Below are positions 45,982 to 56,846 of a DNA stretch of 64,000 bases, piece by piece; position 1 is the first letter of the stretch; every line of letters starts with the position of its first letter. Under the pieces are notes generated by a model. That model saw nothing but the letters and a program-made list of their open reading frames with translations. It was not told the origin of the DNA and made no database searches. The stretch spans positions 806,001 through 870,000 of the forward strand of contig NZ_JADPQF010000001.1 of assembly GCF_015687155.1 (NCBI RefSeq). The letters are read 5' to 3'. Origin of the DNA: Aliikangiella sp. G2MR2-5 (GTDB taxonomy: Bacteria > Pseudomonadota > Gammaproteobacteria > Enterobacterales > Kangiellaceae). The position numbers were made by a program, and so were the translations under genes.

Positions 45982-46871
45982 GTGCTCCATTAATTAGCGT
46001 TGTTGTCATCACGTTTAACATGGCAAGAGAGTTACCTAGAACGCTATTAACGTTGAGAGCCTCTTATCAGAAAAACATCAGTAATGAAGACATTGAAATT
46101 ATTGTTGTTGATAACGGTTCAACTCAAGAGGCAATAATTGATAAGTCATGGAATAATATTCGATATTTTAACTATTCAAATCCAACACACTCACCTGTAG
46201 AAGCGGTGAATTTTGGTTTATCGAAGTGTAATGCTAAGTTTATTGGTGTAATGATTGATGGAGCTAGAATGGCTAGTCCTAATCTTCTTAGTCTAGCATT
46301 AATGGCCAATAAGCTTAGTCAAAACAGCTTGATTTCAACTCATGCGTATCATTTGGGCCATGAAGTGCAAATGAAGAGTGTGTTGAATGGTTACAATCAA
46401 CAGGTTGAGGATGAGTTATTACAATCAGTTCCATGGGAAACTAACGGTTATAGCCTGTTTAATATTAGTGTTTTTGCAGGTTCAAGTGCCAAAGGGTGGT
46501 TCAATCCTATTGCAGAAAGTAACGCTTTTTTTACTACGCGTGTAAACTGGGACAAGTTAGGGGGGTTTGATGAACGCTTTAAGACTCCGGGCGGGGGCCT
46601 GGTAAACCTGGATACTTATCTTAGAGCAACTGAACTTGAAGGAATTGAACTTATTTCTCTTTTGGGCGAAGGCACTTTTCATCAAGTGCATGGCGGCGTC
46701 GCAACAAACCAACAGAGACAGGATGCAACTTGGAATGTGTTTCACGAGGAATACAGAGCTATTAGAGGAAAAGATTATTCCCCAACTGACAAAAAGGCAT
46801 TGTTATTTGGAAAAGTGCGTCAAGAGCAAAAAAAGTTTCTAGTCGATTCTGCAAATAATTTTATTGATTAG
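45978..46871 (+). CDS. GT2 glycosyltransferase
   Basis: The 297-residue GT-A protein has ISVVVITFNMARELPRTL, IIVVDNGSTQE, GVMIDGARMAS (in place of the usual DxD) and LGGFDERFKTPGGGLVNLD. The acidic metal motif is altered (IDGAR), as in some divergent GT2 enzymes. It is translationally coupled to the methyltransferase fusion through ATGA. It is the last gene of the capsule locus. A G6 tract at 46560-46565 lies near its 3' end. Confidence 0.8.
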   Translation: MSAPLISVVVITFNMARELPRTLLTLRASYQKNISNEDIEIIVVDNGSTQEAIIDKSWNNIRYFNYSNPTHSPVEAVNFGLSKCNAKFIGVMIDGARMASPNLLSLALMANKLSQNSLISTHAYHLGHEVQMKSVLNGYNQQVEDELLQSVPWETNGYSLFNISVFAGSSAKGWFNPIAESNAFFTTRVNWDKLGGFDERFKTPGGGLVNLDTYLRATELEGIELISLLGEGTFHQVHGGVATNQQRQDATWNVFHEEYRAIRGKDYSPTDKKALLFGKVRQEQKKFLVDSANNFID

Positions 46872-46937
46872 TCGAAGAAGTTTCTTGTTATTCTTCTGAA
46901 GCCGAAAGAGACTAAAACATTTTTTATTAAGATAATT

Positions 46938-46962
46938 GATGCCCTGAAAGTGACAGGGCATC
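46938..46962. terminator. Hairpin terminator between the capsule locus and the surface-protein operon
   Basis: GATGCCCTG (46938-46946), loop AAAGTGA and CAGGGCATC (46954-46962) form a perfect 9-bp stem between two convergent genes. Neither side has a long U-tract, so termination strength is uncertain. Confidence 0.6.
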
Positions 46963-46977
46963 GACAGATATTTCTAA

Positions 46978-48144
46978 CTAATTAGCAATTGCTGATTTTT
47001 CATTCTTCTGATCCAATTCAGTAAGGCGACTTTGCAGTTCATCAATAGTTTTTTGCTGATTAATTGTGTAGAGAGTCAATTCTTCAACCTTCTTCAACAG
47101 TGTAATCTGCATATCAGTCATGTTAATGCCATTCTTAGCAACTTCTTTAGCAGAAGGAACTTCGGGCAGGTGACTATTTTTATTAACAAAGGCTTCCAGA
47201 TCAGATAATGACATCAATTCATAATCGTCTGCAAATACGTAGTCAGGGTGAACTTGACCGCTTGCCGTTGTTGAAATCGAGCCATTAACGGTAAGTCCTG
47301 TTGCGTTAGCTGTTAAAAATAGATTACTTGAATCGGTTTGTCCGGCAAATTTAATCTCTGCATCCCCAAAAAGTATCTGAGACTTGGTAGTATTGCTACT
47401 GTCGACTGCAAGAAATCTACGATTCGTGCTATTCGACTTTAAACGTATTTGGACCGCGTTGTTATCAGTACTTTCGGTATAGTTTAGAATTACTCCAGAA
47501 CCGGCGACATGTACTTTACCTGCAGGAGAGCTAGTACCAATACCAACATCACCATCAGCCGCAATATCTATTGAGCTTTCTGGTGCTCCTGGACGGATAC
47601 GGAAAGAAAGCCTACTTCCGTTGGTTACATCGCGAATAAAGAAGTTGGCTTCATTACCTGCTACATCCCAAGTTTGCGCAGTAAAGCCGTCAGAACCATC
47701 TTGCTCCAAACGTAAAGTCGGTGTGTTGCCTTCTACTACGTGAAGGTCTACAACAGGGTTAGCTGTTTTGATACCTACGTCGCCATCGGCTTCAACATAT
47801 AAGGTATTTGCAGGGGCTCCGGCTTCAACACGAAAAGGGATTCTTCCGGCAGTTGAGTCTTCAATAGCCAAGTAGCTAGCACCACCGTTAGAGCTATCGT
47901 TTGCCACTATGCGCCAGTCATTACTCGGGAAGGAAGCAGAGTTGCTGGTATCGTCGAAGTGGATACGCAAGTTATTTTCTTTCAGACGTAAAGTGTCAAA
48001 CCCAAAATTCTCACCATTCACACAGTCATTACCAACACACTCACTGAATGTGACTATTAAATCATCGTTGATAACCTGGTCTGCGTAAACAAATGCACTG
48101 TATAGAGTAAGAGCCGCAACAGACCCTAAAGCTAACTTTTTCAT
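46978..48144 (-). CDS. Exported tail-fibre-like surface protein
   Basis: The 388-residue protein has a signal peptide (MKKLALGSVAALTLYSAFVYA). Repeated beta-rich units follow: FRVEAGAPANTLYVEADGDVGI and FRIRPGAPESSIDIAADGDVGIG are two copies of one motif. The C-terminal segment (HPDYVFADDYELMSLSDLEAFV, HLPEVPSAKEV, NMTDMQITLLKKVEELTLY) is the common tail of bacterial and phage fibre proteins, here ending in a coiled coil instead of an S74 peptidase. It probably trimerises on the cell surface or in the matrix. It is second in a two-gene operon, 24 bases after the small exported protein. Confidence 0.72.
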   Translation of the reverse strand: MKKLALGSVAALTLYSAFVYADQVINDDLIVTFSECVGNDCVNGENFGFDTLRLKENNLRIHFDDTSNSASFPSNDWRIVANDSSNGGASYLAIEDSTAGRIPFRVEAGAPANTLYVEADGDVGIKTANPVVDLHVVEGNTPTLRLEQDGSDGFTAQTWDVAGNEANFFIRDVTNGSRLSFRIRPGAPESSIDIAADGDVGIGTSSPAGKVHVAGSGVILNYTESTDNNAVQIRLKSNSTNRRFLAVDSSNTTKSQILFGDAEIKFAGQTDSSNLFLTANATGLTVNGSISTTASGQVHPDYVFADDYELMSLSDLEAFVNKNSHLPEVPSAKEVAKNGINMTDMQITLLKKVEELTLYTINQQKTIDELQSRLTELDQKNEKSAIAN

Positions 48145-48168
48145 CTTTGTCTCCTTGTCGGGTCAGGT

Positions 48169-48597
48169 TTATTTGTTGAGCGACGTTTTACTGTTTTCAT
48201 CTTCAGTCAGTTTTGAGTCGATTAAAACTCCATTTTGAACTCTAAATTGACCAGATACTTTATTAGATTTAACAATTTTTCGAGTAGTCAAACCGCGGCC
48301 GTTCATATCGTCGCGAACTTTCTCTTCTCCAAGTTCTTCGATTTCTAGCAGCTCAAATTTGTACAAGCCATCTTTAGTTGCCTTCATATCGGCTGCAGAA
48401 ATTGCATTGTCGCCGCCAACGAAAGTTGAGTTATAAACAAGGCCATTTGGACCGGACACAGTCATTTCTACTTTGCCCCCAGATGAGCTGGATTTCATGT
48501 GTAAAATGTTATCAGCAATTGTCACATTACTAGCCGCAACTGAAGTAGCCACTCCCATGGCTGCAACTGCTGCTATTATGGATTTATGCATTTGCAT
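48169..48597 (-). CDS. Small exported protein, partner of the tail-fibre-like protein
   Basis: The 142-residue protein has a signal peptide (MQMHKSIIAAVAAMGVATSVAA) and a short beta-rich mature region (VTIADNILHMKSSSSGGKVEMTVSGPNG) followed by a charged part. It matches no family I recognise. The ATG at 48597 is chosen for the strong SD GGAGGGAG. Longer upstream in-frame starts would place charged residues before the signal peptide. It leads the operon with the 46978-48144 gene and may be a chaperone or co-secreted matrix component. Confidence 0.65.
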   Translation of the reverse strand: MQMHKSIIAAVAAMGVATSVAASNVTIADNILHMKSSSSGGKVEMTVSGPNGLVYNSTFVGGDNAISAADMKATKDGLYKFELLEIEELGEEKVRDDMNGRGLTTRKIVKSNKVSGQFRVQNGVLIDSKLTEDENSKTSLNK

Positions 48598-49025
48598 TTT
48601 CTCCCTCCAAGTTATTGTTATTTCGAGCAAAGTAGCCCTGTTGCAAATAAGCAGTCTAGCACTTCGAATCGCTTTGAGCAATGTACTTTAAGTTGCTCTA
48701 TCTCGGTGTGATATATATTGAAGAATCAATTTAAGAAGTTATTTTTATAGCTGAATAGCTTCTAAAAGCAAACATGCCAATAAAACTAAAGTTTATTGTT
48801 GAATAAAAATGTTACGGGTACAGAAAAATAAGCGTGGCGGACATCTATTAGAGGCTTTGGTAGAGAGAGGTTGGGTCAAAACCAGCCTGTTCTTTCCGTC
48901 GCTGATTAGGTCAATGGAAAACTCTAAGGATTGAGATATAAACGACATGAATCAATATTCATTGGAGTTTGCAGGGTCTCTAAACTAGACTTTGCGTTAA
49001 TAAAAAGAATATCTGGATAAAAGTT
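48598..49025. other. Divergent promoter region of the surface-protein genes
   Basis: The 428 bases separate the leftward exported-protein operon from the rightward 2191-residue protein. No gene is seen. On the minus strand TTGCTC and TAGACT with a 17-base spacer (roughly 48650-48690) form a weak promoter for the operon. No clear promoter was found for the rightward gene. Confidence 0.35.
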
Positions 49026-52000
49026 ATGTCTAATTTGCTTTCACGTTGTTTTTCGTTTGTTCGGATTATTACGGTAACGACACTTTTACTTTGCGGTTAT
49101 GTCGGCCCTGTCTTGTCAGCTCCTCCGAGCTTTTCGATATCTTTCTCGCCAAATACAATTGGTCCGGGAAGTCAGTCTGAGTTAGTTTACACTATTACAA
49201 ATGGAGATGTGACGCCGGTAACTTCTATTGCATTTTCCAATACTCTTCCTGCAGGTGTGACTTTAGCTACCCCTGTCGCCGCGACAAGCACCTGTACCGA
49301 TGCTGTTTTGACCGCATCTGATGGTGGCTCGACGGTGACACTTTCTGATGCATCAATACCGGCAAGTAGCAGCTGTACAGTGACTGTCACTGTTACCTCG
49401 AGTACTGCAGGAACTCATAGTAACGTTACTGGTGATTTGACTTCCAGTGAAGGAAACAGTGGATCGACCAGTGCTGATTTAACGGTTGATTCAGGAAGAC
49501 CCGGCTATGCATTGTCTTTTAGTCCATCGACAAATAACCGGGGGGAGACAAGCGTTCTTACTCTTACCTTTGATAACACTTTAAATGGTTCGTTGGAGTA
49601 CAATTTTCAGACAACGGTTTCGCTTGAAGAAGGAATTGAAGTTGCTGCTTATGCGGATGCTCAAACAACGTGTAGTAATTCCGTTGTAACAGCAACACCG
49701 GGTAGCAACAGCATTACCTTTGGGCCGAGCGGAACTATGACTTTGGCTGCTGGTTCAAGTTGTACCGCGACCGTCAATGTCGTTTCCTCAGGTGTTGGCG
49801 ACTTTTTGGCAACAGGCTCACTCACATATCTTGACTCAGGTACTTTCACTTCCACTGCGGCAGGATCTGGAAGTGCGTTGTTAAGTGTGAGTCCGGCAAC
49901 TGCAGTATTATTATTTGAAGATAACCCTATTGCACCCGGTTCTTCCACTAACTTGCAGGTGAACCTCACAAACTTTGATCGGACTTATGATGCGACAAAT
50001 GTATCATTTACTGTCGATCTTGATGCTTTACTGTCAGGACTGGTTGCAACAGGAACACCTTTGAATGACGTTTGTGGTTCTGGCTCGTCCATTTCAGGTT
50101 CTTCTTTGCTCACTTTTGGTAGTGGTACTATTTCGGCAGGTTCAAGTTGTACTTTTAATATACCTGTATCCATTCCAGCAGGAGCAGCAACGGGTACCTA
50201 CTCAGGCTCAACCAGCAATATCTCTATGGATATTAATGGAAGTACAGAGTCCAAAAATGCCGCAAATTACAGTTTGAGCATAACGGAAGCACCGACTCTT
50301 GGTGTCAGCTTTGTCGACAGTGTAGTCGCTGCGGGTAGCGCTGCAGATGTCAATTTCACAATTACCAATATCGATACAGTCAATAGTGCTACCGCGATAA
50401 CATTCAGGGCAAATTTAAGCCAAATGCTTTCTGGAGCAACACCTTCTAGTCTTCCGGCTGGTGGATTTTGTGGTGCAGGTTCGATTGCAACTCAATCAAC
50501 GATCAGTGGAGAACTTTATTTAGTGATTTCCAGTGCGCAATTAGCGTCCGGTGCTAATTGTAATTTTACTGTAGGACTTAATATTCCCGCAGGTTCTTCG
50601 CCTGGGGTGATCCAGCTTACAACCGATAGTTTAAGTGCAACTATTAGTGGAACTACCGTATTAGGAGCTGATGCATCTGATTCAATTGAAGTGGTTGATG
50701 GTCCTTCGCTCGTCATGGAGTTTGATAACTCCAGTGTAAATCCTGGTGATACTGTTGTAGCTACTTTTACACTTGAGCATAGTTTGAATGCTTCATCGGA
50801 TGCAACAGCCATCAGTTTTACTGTCGATCTTGATGGTGTGTTAAGCGGGTTGGCAGCAACAGGATTACCTGTCAACGATATTTGCGGAGCTGGTTCTCAA
50901 ATATCTGGCACATCAACAATAACGTTTACAGGTGGAACACTCTCTGCGGGTAGTAATTGTTCATTCGATGTTTCACTAAACATACCTGCCGCAGCGCCTT
51001 CCAATATATACACGCTGACTTCTAGTACGATAAGTGCAACCGTAGGTGGTGAGGTGACAACAGGATCGGCCGTAAGCACTGACCTACAAGTGTCCAATTT
51101 AATAGGAACAATTGAGTTTACAAATGATCCTGTTGCTCCCGGCGATACAGCAACTTTATCAGTTACATTCGATAATGTTAGCGCAACTGAGTCATTAACC
51201 AGTTTGCTCTTTACAATGAGTGTAAGTGGTATTATTAGTGGGGCTACTACAACAGGGCTACCTCAAAATGATATCTGTGGCAGTGGGTCATCAATATCTG
51301 GGACAACGACTTTGATTTTTTCCGGAGGAAATCTTGCTGCGGGAGGAAGTTGCACATTCGATATCTCGATTGCAGTGCCCGTCGGTGCGTCTGCAGGAAC
51401 TTACGGAGCGGTTACCAGTAATGTTGGTTTTACTGAAAACTCTATTAGTATAAGTATCAATCCTCTCTCTGCCAGCCTGGATGTTGAAATTGACGAAGCT
51501 CCGGATGTAACTATTTCTTCCAGTTCATCTCCATCGACAAGCGTTTCGCCAATAGCGGTTACTATTACGTTTACCGAAGATGTTGTCGGTTTTGATATTT
51601 CTGACATTACCGGTTCAGTTACAAATGGCTCTTTGAGTAATTTTGTATCTGTTTCGGCGAGCGAATATACCGTTGATATTACACCTTCTGCTGATGGAAC
51701 TGTGACGCTACAGGTTCCAGCATCTAGCGCTTTAGACTCGGGATCAAATGGAAATAATCAGTCTAATCTGTTTTCTATAGAATATGATGCGGTAGCATAT
51801 GTGTTGCCAACAGTTTCGATCGGAACTCCGGACCAGTCACTTACTAATACTGGGCCGGTGAATTTTGGTGTGACCTATTCTGATGCAGATCAAATCAATT
51901 TGGATGTAGTGGATATCAGTCTGATTACAACAGGAACTGCGACTGCTACGGTTGGTGTTACCAATGGAACGACAGCAAGCCCGACGATTACACTGTCTTC

Positions 52001-55000
52001 AATTTCCGGTGACGGAACTTTAGCCATAAATATTGGTGCTGATACAGCTCGAAATAGCTATGGCTCTGCTTTAGAAAGCGGAAATAGTACGGCTTTCAAT
52101 GTAGACAATACTCAGCCTGGTGTTTCAATCTCAAGTAGCTCAGCCGATCCAACTAATACTTCTTTTTCTATAACTATCACTTTTACTGAAGCGGTTAGTG
52201 ATTTTGTTGTAGGAGATATTTCAGCAACCAACGCTTCTTTAAGTAACTTTGCCGGTGGTCCAAGCATTTATACTGCTACCGTTAATCCGCTAAGTACCGG
52301 TACTGTTACCGTGGATATTAATGCTGGTACAGCTACTGATACTGCTGGAAATACTAATACTGCCGCCGCCCAGTTCAGTCTGGAATTTGATAATACTCCG
52401 CCATCGGGGTATGACATATCGATTGACCAAACATTTATTAATTCCTCAAATGATACTGCAATGAGCTTCACTTACACGGGAGCAGAAGTCGGAGTCGATT
52501 ACAGTTATGTTGTCACTGATGGTTCGTTAAGCGTGAATGGTACAGGGACAATTTCTTCAGCTAACGGGAGCTTTATCGGAATTGACGTCAGTGGGTTAGC
52601 GGAAGGAATTTTAACGCTTAACTTCACACTTACTGATGCTGCAGGAAACGTTGGAACGACCGTTACTGATACTGTTGTAAAACAGTATAATGATGCGCCC
52701 GTCATAACAGAGGGAACTTCAACAAGCGTTACTATGAGCGAAGACGGAGCTCCTACGGCATTTAACCTAACCTTAAATGCAACAGATCCAGAGAATGAAA
52801 CGCTATCCTGGAGTGTCTCTTCGACAGCGTCTAACGGGGTAGCTTCAGCTTCTGGCTCCGGAAATTCAATCGAGGTTAGTTATACGCCAACGACAAACTT
52901 CAATGGTTCAGATAGTTTTATTGTCGAAGTAACGGACAATAATTCTCTGGAGCCTTTGACTGACTCAATCATTGTTAACGTTACAATTGAGCCAGTGAAT
53001 GATCTTCCTACAGGACAGCCTGTCATTTTGGGAACTCTCATTCGAACCGAGACGTTAACCGTTGATACAAGTGCTATTGAAGATGTGGATGGCCTCGGTG
53101 CTTTTGCCTATCAATGGCGCAGGGGTGGGTTGGATATTGAGGGCGCAAATACTTCTTCATATCTAATTGCAGAGATTGATATAGGCCAAACGCTAAGTGT
53201 TTATGTGACTTATACCGATCAACAGGGGACCGATGAGTTAGTACTTAGTGATGAATCATTGACTGTTTCGGATCTTGATTCTGATGGCGATGGTATTCCT
53301 GACTTAGAAGAAGGGACTGGTGATACGGACGGAGATGGCATCCCTGATTATTTAGATGAAGACAGCGACAATGACGGCATTTTAGATAGCATTGAAGGCA
53401 ATGGGGATTCTGATGGAGATGGTATTCCTGACTATCGAGACACTAGCCTTGATGAAGATGGAGACGGAATCCCTGATAGTCTGGAAGGAAATATCGATTC
53501 AGATGAAGATGGAGTCGATGATGCGTTTGACGATGATAGCGATAATGATGGCGTGACCGATTTTGAAGAGTCCGGGGCTCTGGGTGTTGATTCGGACGGG
53601 GACGGCATCGATGATGCTTTCGATGTTGATGCGACCGGAGGTGTTGATTCTAACTCAGATGGAATTGATGATTCTGTAGATGTGTTGGATTCAGATGAAG
53701 ACGGGGTGCCTGATTATCGTGATCGAGATAGTGATAACGATACTATCCCGGATGCTTTGGAAAATGGATTAGCTTTTAATATTCGAAATAGCACACAAAA
53801 ATCAGTTAAGTTGAGTGTCAATGATACTGATGGCGACGGTGTTTATGACCATATTGATAATGATAGTGATAATGATGGAATCAGTGATTTAGCGGAAGCG
53901 AGAACGAATCCTGTGGATTCCGATCTGGATCAAATTATCGATGAATTTGATGTTGATTTTACCGGTGGCGTTGACGCAAATATGGATGGTGTTGATGATG
54001 CAGCAATAATTTTGAACAGTGATAATGACCTAACGCCAGACATGTTTGATCTCGATTCAGATAACGACGGTATTAATGATGTTGACGAGGCCCGGCTGAC
54101 CGATGCCAATTTCGATGCAATGGTTGACTCAAGTCTCGAAGTAACCGATACACCTGCAGACTCTGATGGTGATTTGCTTCCTGACTACCTGGATTTGGAT
54201 AGCAATGATGATGGAATTTTTGATATCGAGTCTTCTGCCGCATCAGCCTTGGATATTGACGGTGATGGACAAATTGATGATGCTAGCAACGACTCGGATG
54301 GAGATGGAATCGTTGATGAAATGGATGATGAACCGTTTCAGTTTGGTACCAGGCCTGATAGAGATTTAGATGGCGTACCGGGAAGAATCGATTTAGATGA
54401 TGATGGCGATGGTATTGCTGATATTGTTGAAGGAGTTGAGGACTCTGACGGTGATGGTCTGATTGACGCATTAGATTCCGATAGCGACAACGACGGACTT
54501 TCTGACTCCTTTGAAGCCGACAGGCCTGACGCTTTGGGTGTTGATGTCGATAAAGACGGAATTGATGATGCGTATGATGTTGACTATACCGGTGGTGTAG
54601 ATATCAATGCCGATGGAATTGATGATTCGCTGACTATTGCTGATACCGATGGGGATGGTGTCGCTGACTATTTAGACACTGATTCTGACAATGACTCAAT
54701 TTCTGATTCCGATGAACAGTTGACTGTCATCCTCACCGGGAATGATAGTGACGGTGATGGGTTGGATGACGCGGTCGATGTTGACTTTACTGGCGGTCAA
54801 GATTTAAACGGTGATGGTCAGGATGATGCCACAATTTCGCTAGTGGATCTGGATGGAGATGGAAAGCTGGCTTTCCGTGATACTGATACTGATGGTGACG
54901 GAATACCGGATATTAATGAGAATGGAGATTTCAACAATGATGGGGTAAATGACAGGCTTCAAGCTGTACCGGAAGTAACTGCAACCTCAGGAGGAGGTAG

Positions 55001-55601
55001 CATGGGAAGTGGATTATTGGTGTTGCTTGCACTAGTGCTTCTGACTAGAAAATCCTTCAATAAGCTTGCGATTCCTTCGTTAATGGCGTTGATGATTTTC
55101 AATACCAACGCGTCGGAAAATTGTATATCCGAAAACTGCTGGTACACCGGCCTAGGGATTGGCTATGCTAAGAAATCGCCAGAAACCAGCCTGACCCCCT
55201 GGAGTACCAGCGATGATACCGATAGTTCTATTAGCTTTAGTGTTGGAAAAAATCTTTCACAAAGCTGGTTTGTAGAATTTAATTATAACCGCTTGGGAAA
55301 AGCACAATTAAGTAGTCTCAATAGTGCATTTTCTGATGGGTATATTAATTACAATCTGTCAAAACTCGAGGTAGGTTATCAGATACCCTTTAATAATGAT
55401 TCATTTGTCTCCTGGTTTAAACTAGGTACGGCAAGACTAGAGACTAATTCAGATTTTATTGCTTCCGATACAGAGTCACTCACCAGCTTTGGTATTGGAG
55501 TTGACTGGTTACGATGGAAAAATGTTTCAATAGGGTTAGGGATCGAGAAAACAGGAGAGGATATCAAAGACATCTCGATCAATATGAAAAAATACTTTTA
55601 G
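49026..55601 (+). CDS. Giant surface protein: repeats, Ig-like and TSP3 domains, sorting-signal-like segment and C-terminal beta-barrel
   Basis: The 2191-residue protein has a signal peptide (about residues 1-31). Six repeats of roughly 130 residues follow (about 32-815), each with a CG(S/A)GS-type or C..A/V cysteine and a second cysteine in AGSSC(T/S)(F/V). Then come two Ig-like domains ([15 protein letters not shown] and [14 protein letters not shown]), a cadherin-like region ([14 protein letters not shown]) and a TSP3 aspartate-rich tract (about 1416-1976). At 1989-2010 there is GGGSMG, a hydrophobic helix and RK, like a GlyGly-CTERM/JDVT-CTERM sorting signal. In the same frame a second hydrophobic stretch is followed (about 2032-2191) by an OmpA-like barrel ending in KKYF. 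It is probably a calcium-binding adhesin anchored by its own barrel. Confidence 0.8.
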   Translation: MSNLLSRCFSFVRIITVTTLLLCGYVGPVLSAPPSFSISFSPNTIGPGSQSELVYTITNGDVTPVTSIAFSNTLPAGVTLATPVAATSTCTDAVLTASDGGSTVTLSDASIPASSSCTVTVTVTSSTAGTHSNVTGDLTSSEGNSGSTSADLTVDSGRPGYALSFSPSTNNRGETSVLTLTFDNTLNGSLEYNFQTTVSLEEGIEVAAYADAQTTCSNSVVTATPGSNSITFGPSGTMTLAAGSSCTATVNVVSSGVGDFLATGSLTYLDSGTFTSTAAGSGSALLSVSPATAVLLFEDNPIAPGSSTNLQVNLTNFDRTYDATNVSFTVDLDALLSGLVATGTPLNDVCGSGSSISGSSLLTFGSGTISAGSSCTFNIPVSIPAGAATGTYSGSTSNISMDINGSTESKNAANYSLSITEAPTLGVSFVDSVVAAGSAADVNFTITNIDTVNSATAITFRANLSQMLSGATPSSLPAGGFCGAGSIATQSTISGELYLVISSAQLASGANCNFTVGLNIPAGSSPGVIQLTTDSLSATISGTTVLGADASDSIEVVDGPSLVMEFDNSSVNPGDTVVATFTLEHSLNASSDATAISFTVDLDGVLSGLAATGLPVNDICGAGSQISGTSTITFTGGTLSAGSNCSFDVSLNIPAAAPSNIYTLTSSTISATVGGEVTTGSAVSTDLQVSNLIGTIEFTNDPVAPGDTATLSVTFDNVSATESLTSLLFTMSVSGIISGATTTGLPQNDICGSGSSISGTTTLIFSGGNLAAGGSCTFDISIAVPVGASAGTYGAVTSNVGFTENSISISINPLSASLDVEIDEAPDVTISSSSSPSTSVSPIAVTITFTEDVVGFDISDITGSVTNGSLSNFVSVSASEYTVDITPSADGTVTLQVPASSALDSGSNGNNQSNLFSIEYDAVAYVLPTVSIGTPDQSLTNTGPVNFGVTYSDADQINLDVVDISLITTGTATATVGVTNGTTASPTITLSSISGDGTLAINIGADTARNSYGSALESGNSTAFNVDNTQPGVSISSSSADPTNTSFSITITFTEAVSDFVVGDISATNASLSNFAGGPSIYTATVNPLSTGTVTVDINAGTATDTAGNTNTAAAQFSLEFDNTPPSGYDISIDQTFINSSNDTAMSFTYTGAEVGVDYSYVVTDGSLSVNGTGTISSANGSFIGIDVSGLAEGILTLNFTLTDAAGNVGTTVTDTVVKQYNDAPVITEGTSTSVTMSEDGAPTAFNLTLNATDPENETLSWSVSSTASNGVASASGSGNSIEVSYTPTTNFNGSDSFIVEVTDNNSLEPLTDSIIVNVTIEPVNDLPTGQPVILGTLIRTETLTVDTSAIEDVDGLGAFAYQWRRGGLDIEGANTSSYLIAEIDIGQTLSVYVTYTDQQGTDELVLSDESLTVSDLDSDGDGIPDLEEGTGDTDGDGIPDYLDEDSDNDGILDSIEGNGDSDGDGIPDYRDTSLDEDGDGIPDSLEGNIDSDEDGVDDAFDDDSDNDGVTDFEESGALGVDSDGDGIDDAFDVDATGGVDSNSDGIDDSVDVLDSDEDGVPDYRDRDSDNDTIPDALENGLAFNIRNSTQKSVKLSVNDTDGDGVYDHIDNDSDNDGISDLAEARTNPVDSDLDQIIDEFDVDFTGGVDANMDGVDDAAIILNSDNDLTPDMFDLDSDNDGINDVDEARLTDANFDAMVDSSLEVTDTPADSDGDLLPDYLDLDSNDDGIFDIESSAASALDIDGDGQIDDASNDSDGDGIVDEMDDEPFQFGTRPDRDLDGVPGRIDLDDDGDGIADIVEGVEDSDGDGLIDALDSDSDNDGLSDSFEADRPDALGVDVDKDGIDDAYDVDYTGGVDINADGIDDSLTIADTDGDGVADYLDTDSDNDSISDSDEQLTVILTGNDSDGDGLDDAVDVDFTGGQDLNGDGQDDATISLVDLDGDGKLAFRDTDTDGDGIPDINENGDFNNDGVNDRLQAVPEVTATSGGGSMGSGLLVLLALVLLTRKSFNKLAIPSLMALMIFNTNASENCISENCWYTGLGIGYAKKSPETSLTPWSTSDDTDSSISFSVGKNLSQSWFVEFNYNRLGKAQLSSLNSAFSDGYINYNLSKLEVGYQIPFNNDSFVSWFKLGTARLETNSDFIASDTESLTSFGIGVDWLRWKNVSIGLGIEKTGEDIKDISINMKKYF
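53275..54955 (+). repeat. Thrombospondin type 3 (DSDGDGIPD) repeat tract
   Basis: About 560 residues of repeated DxDxDGxxD units ([27 protein letters not shown] and variants) bind calcium in known TSP3 proteins. The units alternate between short DSDNDG and longer DVD(F/Y)TGGVD(I/A)N forms. The repetition is in protein and codon usage and is not an exact DNA repeat. Confidence 0.85.
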
Positions 55602-55787
55602 AAAACTACTTTCTATTCACCTTCTATTATCCATTCTTAGCGCTAATTTAGTACAGCAATTGTTATTTTCGCTAAGGATGGGAACCTCCTTTCTGGATTT
55701 AATCTTTATTTTAGCGATCCAAATGATAGATTCTTATTCTAAGAGTCTGCGATAATACTTAAAACAAATTAAAAACTAGTGAATGAT

Positions 55788-56783
55788 ATGAACTTGTATT
55801 ACGCAGCAGCCTGTCAGGTCGACCAGAACAATCCTGTCTGTCGAGCAGAAATGCATATTAATACCGAGCGTGTACTTGAGATGATGGAACAGTGTGTACT
55901 GGGCTACAAGCCTTTCCATGATATCAAGTTAATAGTCTTTCCTGAATTTGCTCATGCAGTACCAATTTATGATAATGTGGAAGAAATATTAGAAAAACTG
56001 GCTGTTCCTGTTCCTAACGAACACACTGACCGTATTGCCGAAAAAGCCAAAGAATTGGGGGTATATGTACAAACGGGCAGTTTTCTGGAAGTTGATGAAC
56101 GCTGGCCTGATAGGGTATTCAACACCACCTGCTTGATAAGCCCCCAAGGCGAAATTCTATCCAAATACCGAAAAGTTAACCCCTGGATTCCATTTGAAGT
56201 CCATTCCAGCCCGCATGACATTGAAAATTATCCGGATGACCCATTACCGGTGGTAAAAACTGAAATTGGGAATTTAGCGGTGGCGACTTGCTATGACTGG
56301 ATGTTTCCTGAAGTAACACGAGAACTAGCGCTTAAAGGGGCTGAAGTTTTAATTCGTATTTCCGCATATATGGATCCCTGGGGGGCAACACAACCTATGG
56401 ACTGGTGGACGGTTGTGAATCGCTGTAGAGCCATGGAAAACATGTGCTATGTAGTTGCCGCTAATCAGGGGGCACATAATTATCCCCCATTTACCTGGCC
56501 AGGTGGCAGTATGATTGTTGACTATGATGGGCGCATTTTATCAGAAGCGTCACCAGGACCTGGTGAGCGAATTGTGATAGCTCCGATCAATATTTCAGCA
56601 CTTAGAAGCGAACGTAAAAGACGTACCGGTCATATGATGCCGGCACACTTACGTACAGAGCTTTATCAAGAACAAAGAAAACCTGTGTTTTCAACAAACT
56701 CCGATGCCAAGTCGCTTAATTTTGAAAGTTTAGAAAAACTTATCACCGAAAGTAAATCCAAAACGGGATTTGTTGAGCAATAA
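55788..56783 (+). CDS. Nitrilase-superfamily carbon-nitrogen hydrolase
   Basis: The protein has about 331 residues. The catalytic triad is visible: Glu in VFPEFA, Lys in KYRKVNPW and Cys in ATCYDWMFPEV. It also has the dimer-type segments SAYMDPWG and NRCRAMENMCYVVAANQG. The family hydrolyses nitriles or amides; the substrate here is unknown. ATG 55788 is used, with a GTG nine bases upstream as alternative. Neither has a clear SD. It is 63 bases ahead of the multiheme cytochrome gene on the same strand, which is an unusual partner for a nitrilase. Confidence 0.88.
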   Translation: MNLYYAAACQVDQNNPVCRAEMHINTERVLEMMEQCVLGYKPFHDIKLIVFPEFAHAVPIYDNVEEILEKLAVPVPNEHTDRIAEKAKELGVYVQTGSFLEVDERWPDRVFNTTCLISPQGEILSKYRKVNPWIPFEVHSSPHDIENYPDDPLPVVKTEIGNLAVATCYDWMFPEVTRELALKGAEVLIRISAYMDPWGATQPMDWWTVVNRCRAMENMCYVVAANQGAHNYPPFTWPGGSMIVDYDGRILSEASPGPGERIVIAPINISALRSERKRRTGHMMPAHLRTELYQEQRKPVFSTNSDAKSLNFESLEKLITESKSKTGFVEQ

Positions 56784-56846
56784 TAAGGCGGCTTGTGTAT
56801 CACTGTTTAAGTGAATCTAAGAACAATAAAATAAAAAGAAATTGAA

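Noticed and set aside
47000-48600. Prophage remnant, because of the tail-fibre-like protein
   Set aside because: No other phage structural, lysis or integration gene is present, and the protein has its own signal peptide, which points to a host surface protein.
53275-54955. Short regular repeats suggestive of a CRISPR array or minisatellite
   Set aside because: The repetition follows the codons of aspartate-rich TSP3 units in a long open frame. Units vary in sequence and spacing, and no exact repeat-spacer pattern exists.
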